Source: Arthrobacter stackebrandtii (GTDB taxonomy: Bacteria; Actinomycetota; Actinomycetes; Actinomycetales; Micrococcaceae). From it: 64,000 nucleotides of DNA. The notes under the pieces are model-generated. The model made no database searches. It had not been told where the DNA came from and was given only the letters and a program-made list of their open reading frames with translations. Shown piece by piece: positions 42,441 through 50,949 of the stretch (within the stretch, counting starts at the first letter, position 1; each line of letters begins with the position of its first letter). The translations under genes and the position numbers were made by a program. Location: NCBI RefSeq assembly GCF_017876675.1, contig NZ_JAGIOI010000001.1, forward strand, positions 1,364,001 through 1,428,000, given 5' to 3'.

Positions 42441-43607
42441 CTACGCGCCCCATCCGGCCTGGGTTCCGCCCACGCGCTCGTCGTTGATTTGCTTCTGGTA
42501 GCCGCTTTCAGCAAAGGCGGCGAGGGGGTCCGCGGGCAGGCCGCGGGATTCGCGCCACTCGGCGAGGGCCGGGCGGACGTCGGTGTAGAAGGCGTTGGAG
42601 AAGATGTCGTTTGCGCCGAGGACATCGCCGGCGTTCTGCGCCTCGGTGAGGGCAACCCGGTCCACGAGCAGGGCGCGCGCGGTCATTTCCTGCACGTTCA
42701 GCACGGAGCGGATCTGGCCGGGGATCTTCTCCTCGAGGTTGTGGCACTGGTCCAGCATGAGAGCCACTTCGCAGCCGCCGCCCAGGCCGCCGCCGCGGAT
42801 GACCTCGTACATGATGCGGAACAGCTGGTAGGGATCGGCGGCGCCCACGATCAGGTCGTCGTCGGCGTAGAAGCGGGAGTTGAAGTCGAAGGAGCCCAGC
42901 TTGCCCAGGCGCAGCAGCTGCGCCACGATGAACTCGATGTTGGTGCCGGGGGCGTGGTGGCCGGTGTCCAGGCAGACCTTGGCCTTCTCGCCCAGGGCGA
43001 GGGTGTGGGCGTAGGAGGTGCCCCAGTCCGGGACGTCCGTGTGGTAGAAAGCCGGCTCGAAGAACTTGTATTCCAGGACCATGCGCTGGTTCTCGCCCAG
43101 GCGGGCGTAGATCTCCTGCAGCGACTCGGCAAGGCGGTCCTGGCGGCCGCGGATGTCGCCCTGGCCGGGGTAGTTGGTGCCGTCGGCGAGCCAGATCTTC
43201 AGGTCGCGGGAGCCGGTGGCATCCATGACGTCGATGCACTCGAAGTGGTGGTCGATCGCCTGCCGGCGGACGGCTGCGTCCACGTGGGTCAGGGAGCCGA
43301 ACTTGTAGATGTCGTCCTGGAAGGTGTTGGAGTTGATGGTGCCCAGCCCCACGCCGTGATCTTTGGCGTAGGCGTTCAGCGCGTCATAGTCATCCACTTT
43401 GTCCCACGGAATGTGCAGCGCGACCAGCGGCGCCAGCCCCGTGAGCTCGTTGACCTTGGCGGCGTCCGCAATCTTCTCCTGCACCGTGCGGGGAGTGCCC
43501 GGCGTGCCAAACACCTTGAACCGCGTGCCGGAGTTGCCGTAGGCCCACGAGGGGACCTCAATCGCCAGGTCGTCGAGGCGGCCCAGGGCCGCTGCCATGT
43601 CACTCAT
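42441..43607 (-). CDS. rhaI: L-rhamnose isomerase
   Basis: A 388-residue xylose-isomerase-like TIM-barrel enzyme interconverting L-rhamnose and L-rhamnulose, of the RhaI type rather than enterobacterial RhaA. Metal- and substrate-site segments are visible: KIWLADGTNYPGQGD, MVLEYKFFEPAFYHTDVPDWG, CLDTGHHAPGTNIE, and FNSRFYADDDLIVG. The ATG at 43607 has AAGGA 8 bases upstream and lies inside the end of rhaM, overlapping it by 8 bases. The gene order mutarotase, isomerase, aldolase, kinase follows the pathway. Confidence 0.94.
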   Translation of the reverse strand: MSDMAAALGRLDDLAIEVPSWAYGNSGTRFKVFGTPGTPRTVQEKIADAAKVNELTGLAPLVALHIPWDKVDDYDALNAYAKDHGVGLGTINSNTFQDDIYKFGSLTHVDAAVRRQAIDHHFECIDVMDATGSRDLKIWLADGTNYPGQGDIRGRQDRLAESLQEIYARLGENQRMVLEYKFFEPAFYHTDVPDWGTSYAHTLALGEKAKVCLDTGHHAPGTNIEFIVAQLLRLGKLGSFDFNSRFYADDDLIVGAADPYQLFRIMYEVIRGGGLGGGCEVALMLDQCHNLEEKIPGQIRSVLNVQEMTARALLVDRVALTEAQNAGDVLGANDIFSNAFYTDVRPALAEWRESRGLPADPLAAFAESGYQKQINDERVGGTQAGWGA

Positions 43608-43962
43608 TGTGTGCATCCTTAGTTTCTTTGCTGGCGGCAGCCAACTGTTCCTCAAGATTGAAAACTTCGTCGAGCACGATGAATCCCTCATCCGGGTTGC
43701 CTTCCGACGGCGGGAAGAGACTGGCCATTTCGGCCTGCCACCTGCCGTTGACCTCGGTCAGCGCCATTCGGGCACGCGCCGCGTCCAGGTCGTCGCACTC
43801 GAGAATGCCGATCAGCAGGCCGTCATCGCCCAGGTGCAGGGTGTAGTCATTCCAGCCTGCCGCCTTGAGCTCCCGGAGCATCTCGGGCCACACACTTGCG
43901 TGTGCTTCCCGATAGGCCGAAAGGTGCCGGGGATCAACGGCAGAACGAAAACAAACCCGCAT
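43600..43962 (-). CDS. rhaM: L-rhamnose mutarotase
   Basis: A 120-residue protein of the RhaM/RhaU family, which interconverts the anomers of L-rhamnose. RVCFRSAVDPRHLSAYREAHASVWPEML carries the conserved histidine and the Tyr18 region; YTLHL and WQAEMASLFPP are also typical. The C-terminus is extended by about 20 residues (LEEQLAAASKETKDAHNE). GAGG lies upstream of the ATG. It is first in the rha operon, behind a strong promoter (TTGACA at 44027-44032 read on the minus strand, 18-base spacer, TACTTT) whose start region carries two operators. Confidence 0.92.
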   Translation of the reverse strand: MRVCFRSAVDPRHLSAYREAHASVWPEMLRELKAAGWNDYTLHLGDDGLLIGILECDDLDAARARMALTEVNGRWQAEMASLFPPSEGNPDEGFIVLDEVFNLEEQLAAASKETKDAHNE

Positions 43963-43978
43963 GGCCTAACCTCATTCT

Positions 43979-43990
43979 TGAAACGATTCA
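43979..43990. promoter_or_regulatory. rha operon operator, distal copy
   Basis: TGAAACGATTCA, one of two adjacent sites between the rha operon and its LacI regulator, just downstream of the predicted rha transcription start. Confidence 0.75.
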
Positions 43991-43991
43991 T

Positions 43992-44003
43992 TGTTACGAT
44001 TCA
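43992..44003. promoter_or_regulatory. rha operon operator, proximal copy
   Basis: TGTTACGATTCA abuts the -10 of the rha promoter. With the site at 43979 it forms a 25-base double operator, spaced 13 bases centre to centre. Confidence 0.75.
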
Positions 44004-44032
44004 AAGTACACTTGTTCACAAATCAATGTCAA
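44003..44032 (-). promoter_or_regulatory. rha operon promoter
   Basis: On the minus strand: TTGACA, 18-base spacer, TACTTT. It is the closest match to the consensus promoter seen in the window, and is followed at once by the double operator. Confidence 0.7.
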
Positions 44033-44090
44033 CCATGGCCCACGACGAAGACCGGGCGGCAATCGGTTGGCTCCATTGCGGAGGAGTTTC

Positions 44091-45095
44091 ATGCGGACTG
44101 CAAGCATCAAGGACGTTGCCAACCATGCAGGCGTGGCTGTGGGCACGGTGTCCAATGTCCTGAACTACCCGGAACGGGTGGCCTCAAAGACCCGGGAACG
44201 GGTCCAGGCATCCATTGCCGAACTGGGCTTTGTCCGCAACGACGTGGCGCGCCAGCTCCGGGCCGGGCACAGCCGCACCATTGGGCTTGTGGTGCTGGAC
44301 ATCGGCAACCCCTTCTTCTCCTCCCTGGCCAGGGCGGCGGAGGACGCTGCCGCGGAAGGGGGCAACGCCGTCGTCCTTGGCAACAGCGGGCACGATGCCG
44401 GGCGCGAGCTGCACTACATCGACCTCTTTGAGGAGCAGCGCGTGCAGGGCGTGCTGATCTCGCCGGTCAAGGACATCACCGCGCGCCTCAAGGCCCTGGT
44501 GGCCCGCGGCACGAAGGTTGTACTCGTGGACAGCCCCGCGCAGGAGGGTGCATTCAGCTCAGTCTCGGTGGATGACATTTCCGGCGGCTTCATGGCCACA
44601 AAGCACCTGCTGGACATTGGCCGGCGCAGGATTGCCTTTGTGGCAGGCCCCCAGGAATTCCACCAGGTCACGGACCGCCTGACCGGCGCCATGCGCGCGG
44701 TGGCGCAGGTCCCGGGCGCCACCTTGGAGGTGCTGCAGGCCTCGGACCTCACGGTGCTGGCCGGGCGCGGCATTGGCGACGCACTGGTTGCCCGGGAATC
44801 GCTGCTGCCGGACGGGCTTTTTTGCGCCAACGACCTCCTCGCACTGGGCGTCATGCAGTCACTCACCATGCTGAACACGCTGCGGATCCCGGAGGACGTG
44901 GCCCTGGTGGGCTACGACGACATCGACTTTGCCGCCTCGGCCGTGGTGCCGCTGACGTCGGTCCGCCAGCCCACCACGCTCATCGGGCGCACGGCGATCG
45001 AGCTGCTCACTGAGCAGCTGGAATCGCCGGAAGCCGGCCCGCGGTCGGTGGTATTCGAACCCGAACTGGTGGTGCGGGCCAGCACCGGAGCCTGA
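44091..45095 (+). CDS. LacI family regulator of the rhamnose / RG-I genes
   Basis: A 334-residue LacI-type repressor. Helix-turn-helix ASIKDVANHAGVAVGTVSNVLNYPERV (about 4-30), hinge region NDVARQLRAGHSRTIG, then the periplasmic-binding-like domain with VGYDDIDFAASAVVPLTSVRQP. GGAGGAG lies 4 bases before the ATG. It is divergent from rhaM, with the double TGnnACGATTCA operator between. The same operator type is found before the RG lyase, GH35 and second binding-protein genes, so this protein is the best candidate for controlling the whole RG-I island. The inducer is unknown; L-rhamnose or L-rhamnulose is likely. Confidence 0.92.
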   Translation: MRTASIKDVANHAGVAVGTVSNVLNYPERVASKTRERVQASIAELGFVRNDVARQLRAGHSRTIGLVVLDIGNPFFSSLARAAEDAAAEGGNAVVLGNSGHDAGRELHYIDLFEEQRVQGVLISPVKDITARLKALVARGTKVVLVDSPAQEGAFSSVSVDDISGGFMATKHLLDIGRRRIAFVAGPQEFHQVTDRLTGAMRAVAQVPGATLEVLQASDLTVLAGRGIGDALVARESLLPDGLFCANDLLALGVMQSLTMLNTLRIPEDVALVGYDDIDFAASAVVPLTSVRQPTTLIGRTAIELLTEQLESPEAGPRSVVFEPELVVRASTGA

Positions 45096-45194
45096 TCCGG
45101 GCCGGCCGGACTTGAGGCCAACCCCCGCGCAGGACGGTGTTCCCGGCGGCACTCTCGCAAACAAAATGAATCGTGTCAATTTTTGGAGAAATCC

Positions 45195-45249
45195 TTGACC
45201 CCCCGCTCCGGGGGTGGGTACGCTCGGCCATGCACGGAAAGCGTTATCC
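45195..45249 (+). promoter_or_regulatory. promoter and operator of the second PL11 gene
   Basis: TTGACC (45195-45200), 18-base spacer, TACGCT (45219-45224), then GGAAAGCGTTATCC (45236-45249) at the expected transcription start. The operator is of the GAAAGCG type, not the rhamnose type. Confidence 0.65.
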
Positions 45250-45285
45250 CACTGAGGGGCGACCCGCCCAGAGATGGATTCAACG

Positions 45286-47808
45286 ATGAATCTCAGCACC
45301 CATCCGTTCCGCACAGCCGTGGCCCTGGCCGCGTCCACAGCCCTTGTCTTGGGCGTGGCGATGCCGGCCGGCGCCGCATCCGGCAAGGCCCCGCCCGGCG
45401 GCATCCAGCTAGAGTCCCTGGACAGGGGGCTCGTGGCCGTCTCCACCACGGACGGCATTTTCCTCAGCTGGCGCCTGCTCGGATCCGAGGCCACAGGAGC
45501 CACCGCGACAGGACTTGCCGGACCTGATTTCACGGTCTACCGCAATGGCACCAAGATTGCGGACGTCACGGACAGCACCAACTTTGCCGACGCCGGCGGC
45601 ACTGCATCGGACCAATACACCGTGGCACCGGTGGTCAACGGCGTCGAGCTGGCCGCAAGCGGCGCCGTCACGGCGTGGGACCAGGGATTCCACGACATTC
45701 CCCTGACCCGGCCCGCGGGCGGGACCACCCCTGCGGGCGAGGCCTACACATATTCGGCCAACGACGTTTCCGTGGGCGACGTGGACGGCGACGGGGCCTA
45801 CGAATTCGTGGTGAAGTGGGACCCCTCCAACTCGAAGGACGTCTCGCAGGTTGGCTACACGGGCCCGGTCTTCATCGACACCTACAAGCTGGACGGGACG
45901 CTGCTCAACCGCATCGACCTTGGCGTGAACATCCGCGCCGGCGCCCACTACACGCAGTTCATGGTCTACGACTTTGACGGCGACGGCCGCTCAGAGACCA
46001 TCCTGAAAACTGCACCCGGCACCAAGGCCACCGGATTCGCCCCGGACGGATCAGTCAGCAACGAATCATTCGTGACCCTTCCCAAGGCGGACCTCAAGGC
46101 AGGCTGGACCAACAGCGACGACTACCGCATGAGCGCCGCCGACTACCACGAACACCTGGTGGGCATGTTCCAGGGCTGGACGGAACACCCGGAAGTGAAG
46201 GCGGGCAACTGGCCGGCCACCCTGGAGGAGGCGTTCGGCATCCCCACCACCCACAACTACCCGCTGTCGCGTGCCGATGCCGTGGAGCTGGTGGACTACT
46301 TCATGGATGTCTACGCCCCTTCACGCAGCGCCCGGAACCAACTGCGCAACTTTGAAGGCTTCATTGTGGACGGCCCGGAATACCTGACCGTTTTCGACAG
46401 CGCCACCGGCAAGGAATTGCAGACGGTGCCCTACGAACCCGGCCGCGGCGACGACGGCCTGATGTGGGGCGACTACGCCATGGCCCGGATCGAACCCGGC
46501 AACCGGGTGGACCGATTCCTCGCCGGCGTGGCCTATCTCGACGGCGAACACCCGTCGGCCGTGTTTGCCCGCGGCTACTACACGCGCACCACCATGGCCA
46601 CCTACGACTGGAACGGCAAGTCCCTGACACAGCGCTGGATGATCGACAGCGGCCACGCCCCCATGAGCAACCCCTTCAACGATTCCCCGCACGGCCGCGA
46701 CGGCACCGATCCCACCTATGGGAAGATCACCACCCAGGGCTTCCACTCGCTGAGCGCCGCCGATGTTGACGGTGACGGGCGCCAGGAAATCGTCTACGGC
46801 TCCGCCACGATCGACGACGACGGCTCGGTGCTGTACAGCTCCCACGACACCATGCCGGCTGGGAGTGCGGACCCCGGAGCAGACGCCCGGCTGGGCCACG
46901 GCGACGCCATGCATGTCGCGGACATTGATCCGAACCGTCCCGGCCTGGAAATCTTCACAGTCCACGAAGGCGGAACCTGGGCCCCCTATGGTTCGGCACT
47001 GCGCGACGCCGCCACGGGAGAAATCCTGTTTGGCGCCTACTCCGGCAAGGACACCGGGCGCGGGATGATCGGTGATGTGCGCAGCGACGTGCCCGGCATG
47101 GAAGTCTGGTCAAGCATGCCCGGCGGCACCGAAGCCAGCGGCCTGCTCAGCTCCGCCGGCACCATCCTTTCCGCAGCGACCCCCGGCACCGACCAGTCCA
47201 TCCGGTGGTCCGCCAACCTCACCACCGCCATCGTCAACGGCAGCGGCGAGGCCACACCCACGATTGACTCATGGGAACAGGGCCGGATGTTGATTGCCAC
47301 TGGGACCCGGACAAACAACGGAACCAAGGGCACAGCGTCACTGGTGGCCGATGTCCTCGGCGACTGGCGTGAGGAACTGCTGGTCCGCACGGCCGATTCG
47401 GGCGCACTGAGAATCTTCACGAGCACCGAGGTCACGAGCCACAAACTGACCACCCCGATGCACGATCCGCAGTACCGGGTGGAGGTGGCGCGGCAAAACA
47501 CCACGTACAACCAGCCCTCCTACACCAGCTACTACCTGGCCAGCGACATGGACTTCGCCAAGGTGCCGTTGCTGGCCAAGGCGGCAACCCCCGCGGCGCC
47601 CAAGTTCGTGGACGCAGGGAAGTCGGCGCACGGGATCGTCATCATCCCGAACAGCGCCACGATGGACTACTACGTTGACGGGGTCAAGGCAAAGAACGGT
47701 TCGACCAAGGTCACCTCGGCATCCGTCACCGTCGCTGCGGTCCCGAAGCCGTTTGTTGCGATCGCCGACGGCGCCACAGCCCGATGGGAGTACACCTTCA
47801 AGAAGTAG
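45286..47808 (+). CDS. secreted rhamnogalacturonan lyase, PL11
   Basis: An 840-residue exported lyase. Signal peptide about 1-32 (ALAASTALVLGVAMPAGAAS). The body is one PL11 beta-propeller with DVDGDG and DFDGDG calcium loops, RAGAHYTQF, DGEHPS, RGYYTRT and GDWREELL, all shared with the C-terminal half of the protein at 30657. Between DGRSETILKTAPGT and GPEYLTVFD it carries a helical insertion of about 110 residues that the other protein lacks. A short C-terminal beta module follows. Cleavage would be by beta-elimination between rhamnose and galacturonate. The ATG at 45286 fits GGA at 7 bases; a second ATG lies 12 bases upstream. Confidence 0.93.
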   Translation: MNLSTHPFRTAVALAASTALVLGVAMPAGAASGKAPPGGIQLESLDRGLVAVSTTDGIFLSWRLLGSEATGATATGLAGPDFTVYRNGTKIADVTDSTNFADAGGTASDQYTVAPVVNGVELAASGAVTAWDQGFHDIPLTRPAGGTTPAGEAYTYSANDVSVGDVDGDGAYEFVVKWDPSNSKDVSQVGYTGPVFIDTYKLDGTLLNRIDLGVNIRAGAHYTQFMVYDFDGDGRSETILKTAPGTKATGFAPDGSVSNESFVTLPKADLKAGWTNSDDYRMSAADYHEHLVGMFQGWTEHPEVKAGNWPATLEEAFGIPTTHNYPLSRADAVELVDYFMDVYAPSRSARNQLRNFEGFIVDGPEYLTVFDSATGKELQTVPYEPGRGDDGLMWGDYAMARIEPGNRVDRFLAGVAYLDGEHPSAVFARGYYTRTTMATYDWNGKSLTQRWMIDSGHAPMSNPFNDSPHGRDGTDPTYGKITTQGFHSLSAADVDGDGRQEIVYGSATIDDDGSVLYSSHDTMPAGSADPGADARLGHGDAMHVADIDPNRPGLEIFTVHEGGTWAPYGSALRDAATGEILFGAYSGKDTGRGMIGDVRSDVPGMEVWSSMPGGTEASGLLSSAGTILSAATPGTDQSIRWSANLTTAIVNGSGEATPTIDSWEQGRMLIATGTRTNNGTKGTASLVADVLGDWREELLVRTADSGALRIFTSTEVTSHKLTTPMHDPQYRVEVARQNTTYNQPSYTSYYLASDMDFAKVPLLAKAATPAAPKFVDAGKSAHGIVIIPNSATMDYYVDGVKAKNGSTKVTSASVTVAAVPKPFVAIADGATARWEYTFKK

Positions 47809-47841
47809 CAGTCACCCTGCGGCACTGGCCGCGCACATGCC

Positions 47842-47885
47842 CAGCCGCCCCGGACGACGCACCCCGCGCCCGTCCGGGGCGGCTG
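47842..47885 (+). terminator. hairpin after the PL11 lyase gene
   Basis: A perfect 15-bp stem (CAGCCGCCCCGGACG and its complement) with a 14-base loop, 33 bases after the stop. No T-run. Confidence 0.6.
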
Positions 47886-48021
47886 TCGTGCTGCGGTCCG
47901 AAGACCTGCCACCTGCCGCCGCCGCGGGGACTGCCCTGCCGCAATCGACGGCCTGGAAGGAGGTCTCAAACTACGGCCCGGAACATGGGCGCAACAGTGG
48001 AATTGGGAGGGCACCCACGGC

Positions 48022-48048
48022 TAGACTGGGCCTTTGTGAAACCTTTCA
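48022..48048 (+). promoter_or_regulatory. -10 box and TGAAACCTTTCA operator of the GH42 gene
   Basis: TAGACT at 48022-48027 is a possible -10; the imperfect palindrome TGAAACCTTTCA follows at 48037-48048. The same 12 bases occur at 57871-57882 before the GH51 gene. Confidence 0.55.
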
Positions 48049-48082
48049 ATTTTCACTGAGAGCATTCGAGCAAAGGAGTTCC

Positions 48083-50167
48083 ATGCCTTCCCCCTCCCCC
48101 GTTGATTCCAGCAATCCGGCCCCTGCAGCCCTGTCCTCACAGGAGCTGCGCACCGCCCGCCTGTGGGAGTCCCTTCCGGGCATGTCCTATGGCGGGGACT
48201 ACAACCCCGAGCAATGGCCCAGGGACATCCGCCTGGAAGACATCGGGCTCATGAAACAGGCGGGCGTCAATGCGCTGAGCGTTGGCATTTTCTCCTGGTC
48301 GTGGCTGGAGCCGTCCGAAGGCCAGTACGACTTCGACTGGCTCGACGAGATCATGGACAACCTCGCCGCGGCCGGCATCAAGGTTGCCCTCGCCACGGCA
48401 ACGGCGGCACCGCCGGCCTGGCTGGTCCGCAAGCATCCCGAAATCCTGCCGGTCACTGCCGACGGAACCGTGCTGGGACCGGGGTCGCGGCGGCACTATT
48501 CACCGTCGTCGTCCGTCTACCGCACATATGCCGCCGGAATCACGCGCGCCCTCGCCGAACGCTACAAGGACCACCCGGCGCTGGTGCTGTGGCACGTGGA
48601 CAACGAGCTTGGCTGCCACGTCAGCGAATTCCACGGCCCCGAGGACACCGCAGCGTTCCAGGCCTGGCTGGCCCGGCGCTACGGGACCGTGGATGCAATC
48701 AACGAAGCCTGGGGCACGGCCTTCTGGTCTCAGCGCTACGGCAGTTTCGAGGAGATCCGCACGCCCGGCCCGGCGCCCACCACCCTCAACCCCACGCAGC
48801 AGCTGGACTTTGCCCGTTTCAATTCGTGGGCGCTGGTCGATTTCTACACCATGCTGGTGGACGTCATTCGCGAGGTCACCCCGGACATCCCCGCCACCAC
48901 CAACTTCATGGCCTCCAGCGCCACAAAGGCCCTGGACTACTTTGACTGGGCCGGGCGCATGGACGTCGTGGCCAACGACCACTACCTGGTGGCCGCAGAC
49001 CCCGAGCGCCACATCGAGCTGGCCTTCGGCGCCGACCTGACCCGCGGCGTGGCCGGCGGAAAGCCGTGGATGCTGATGGAGCACTCCACGTCCGCCGTCA
49101 ACTGGCAGCCACGCAACATGCCAAAGCTGCCGGGCGAGATGGCACGCAACTCGCTGGCCCACGTGGCCCGCGGCGCAGACGCCGTCATGTTCTTCCAGTG
49201 GCGCCAAAGCCGGGCCGGCTCGGAGAAGTTCCACTCGGCCATGGTCCCCCACGGCGGGACCGACACCCGGGTCTGGCGCGAGGTGGTGGAGCTCGGCGCG
49301 TCCCTGCAGGCCATGGACGCGGTGCACGGCTCCCGGGTGGAGTCACGCACGGCCATCATCTTCGACTACGAATCCTGGTGGGCCAGCGAGCTGGACTCGC
49401 ACCCCAGCACCGACGTGAAATACCTGGACCTGCTGCGCGCTTTCCACCGTGCCCTGTTCCTGCGCGGCATCACGGCGGACTTCGTCCACCCCTCCGCCAA
49501 CCTGGACGGCTACGACCTAATCCTGGCCTGCACCCTGTATGCCGTGAACGACGCCGATGCCGCCAACATTGCCGCCGCCGCCACCCGCGGTGCAACGGTT
49601 TTGGTCAGCTACTTCAGCGGCATCGTTGACGAGAACGACGCCGTCCGGCTGGGAGGCTATCCCGGCGCCTTCCGCGACCTGCTGGGGATCACCGTCGAGG
49701 AGTTCCACCCGCTGCCCGAAGGCGCCGCTGCTGCCGTCGCCGGATCGGGCGTTGACGGGTCGGCCGCCGGCTGGTCGGGGCGGATCTGGAGCGAACATGT
49801 GCACTTGGCCGGCGCCGAGCCTCTGGCCAGCTTCACCGAATACCCCTTGGCGGGGGTTCCTGCACTGACCCGAAATGCTGCGGGTTCCGGCTCCGCCTGG
49901 TACCTGGCCACGTTCCCCGAAGCCGGGGCGCTGGATGGAATCCTGGGCCGGCTGCTGGAGGAGTCCGGCGTGGCGGCCCCTGTAGTTGCGGCTCCCGGGG
50001 TTGAGCTGACTCGCCGCCGGGCAGCCGACGGTACCGGCTACCTGTTCGCCGTCAACCACGGCACGTCCGATGCTTCTGTTGCTGCTTCGGGCATGGAGCT
50101 CATCAGCGGCACGCAGTTCACCGGAGTGCTGGCCGCCGGAGCAGTGGCCGTCATCGCCGAGGACTGA
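48083..50167 (+). CDS. GH42 family beta-galactosidase
   Basis: A 694-residue cytoplasmic enzyme. YGGDYNPEQWP opens the TIM barrel. The acid/base is Glu175 in LWHVDNELGCH and the nucleophile Glu333 in MLMEHSTSAVNWQPRN, both family hallmarks. The trimerisation and C-terminal beta domains follow. It prefers galacto-oligosaccharides in most characterised relatives, which suits RG-I galactan side chains. AAAGGAG lies 4 bases before the ATG; the much longer upstream frame is not used because it runs through the operator. A long hairpin ends the gene, facing the convergent DUF624 gene. Confidence 0.93.
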   Translation: MPSPSPVDSSNPAPAALSSQELRTARLWESLPGMSYGGDYNPEQWPRDIRLEDIGLMKQAGVNALSVGIFSWSWLEPSEGQYDFDWLDEIMDNLAAAGIKVALATATAAPPAWLVRKHPEILPVTADGTVLGPGSRRHYSPSSSVYRTYAAGITRALAERYKDHPALVLWHVDNELGCHVSEFHGPEDTAAFQAWLARRYGTVDAINEAWGTAFWSQRYGSFEEIRTPGPAPTTLNPTQQLDFARFNSWALVDFYTMLVDVIREVTPDIPATTNFMASSATKALDYFDWAGRMDVVANDHYLVAADPERHIELAFGADLTRGVAGGKPWMLMEHSTSAVNWQPRNMPKLPGEMARNSLAHVARGADAVMFFQWRQSRAGSEKFHSAMVPHGGTDTRVWREVVELGASLQAMDAVHGSRVESRTAIIFDYESWWASELDSHPSTDVKYLDLLRAFHRALFLRGITADFVHPSANLDGYDLILACTLYAVNDADAANIAAAATRGATVLVSYFSGIVDENDAVRLGGYPGAFRDLLGITVEEFHPLPEGAAAAVAGSGVDGSAAGWSGRIWSEHVHLAGAEPLASFTEYPLAGVPALTRNAAGSGSAWYLATFPEAGALDGILGRLLEESGVAAPVVAAPGVELTRRRAADGTGYLFAVNHGTSDASVAASGMELISGTQFTGVLAAGAVAVIAED

Positions 50168-50185
50168 GGGCCGGAAAAGCAAAAA

Positions 50186-50244
50186 GGACGGTATTTGCGG
50201 AAAGGGACGGACATATAGTCCGTCCCTTTCCGCAAACACCGTCC
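50186..50244. terminator. long 27-bp inverted repeat between convergent genes
   Basis: 27-base arms, complementary at 26 positions, around an ATATA loop. It starts 18 bases after the GH42 stop and ends 28 bases before the DUF624 stop, so it probably ends both transcripts. Confidence 0.7.
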
Positions 50245-50272
50245 GATTCCCCCGGCGGCGCCGTCCCGGGAA

Positions 50273-50947
50273 CTACCGGGCCTGCAATCCCTGCCACCGG
50301 TGGTTCACCGAGACCACCGCCAGTGTCATGGCACCGGGGACGATGAAGACCAGCGGCGCCAGCATCCATACGAAGGTCAGGCACATGGCCATGGCGGCGA
50401 CGAGCAACGCGGTGCCCACCCAGTCCTTGGCCGCATCGTGCCTGGCCTGCGCCCACGCGCCGGCCCAGGCGGAAGGCGGGGTGTCCGCCGTCGAACGTTT
50501 CAGCGGGGCAAACTCATGCCACACGCCGGCCGCCCGCAGCAGCAGCACGGCGAACCCGCCGGCCAGCAGCACGGTGGCGGCCAGGACCACGCGCCCGCCC
50601 GGCAATTGCCCCGAGCCGGCCAGCAGGAGATTGACGGAGGCAAGCGCACCGGCCCCCAGCAGTGCCAGCCCGAGCTTCCAGCTGCCGGAAAGTGCTGCCT
50701 TGAAGTCGGCCCACAACGAGGCGACGGTGTCGGGGCGCCCCGAGATGTGGCGTTCCATGTGGGCCGCGCCGGCAGCATAGGCCGCCGGCGCAGTCACGAC
50801 GGGCAGCGCCAGGGCAAACAGGCACACCCCCAGGAGCAGGGTCTCGCTCAGCAGGGCAAACTTGTTGACCTTCGGGGCATCGGTGGCGGCGAGCCGGGCG
50901 TTGCGGGCCTGGCGGCTTTCCCTGGCGGGCTGGCTGGCGGATGACAT
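50273..50947 (-). CDS. DUF624 (YesL-like) membrane protein
   Basis: A 224-residue membrane protein of the DUF624 family, which is found with carbohydrate ABC importers and pectin genes (Bacillus YesL is in an RG-I cluster). Roughly five hydrophobic segments are visible, the first at LLSETLLLGVCLFALALPVV, with a short soluble loop after it. It starts 2 bases after the MalG-type stop, so it belongs to the importer operon. The biochemical role is unknown; regulation or assembly of the transporter has been proposed only by association. Confidence 0.85.
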   Translation of the reverse strand: MSSASQPARESRQARNARLAATDAPKVNKFALLSETLLLGVCLFALALPVVTAPAAYAAGAAHMERHISGRPDTVASLWADFKAALSGSWKLGLALLGAGALASVNLLLAGSGQLPGGRVVLAATVLLAGGFAVLLLRAAGVWHEFAPLKRSTADTPPSAWAGAWAQARHDAAKDWVGTALLVAAMAMCLTFVWMLAPLVFIVPGAMTLAVVSVNHRWQGLQAR

Positions 50948-50949
50948 GT

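Noticed and set aside
40381-42501. 706-residue open frame on the plus strand
   Set aside because: Antisense to the aldolase/dehydrogenase fusion, with no recognisable domain and the composition of a mirrored high-GC gene.
47675-48082. N-terminal extension of the GH42 frame
   Set aside because: It runs through the end of the PL11 gene, a terminator-like hairpin and the operator; the ATG at 48083 has a strong ribosome-binding site.
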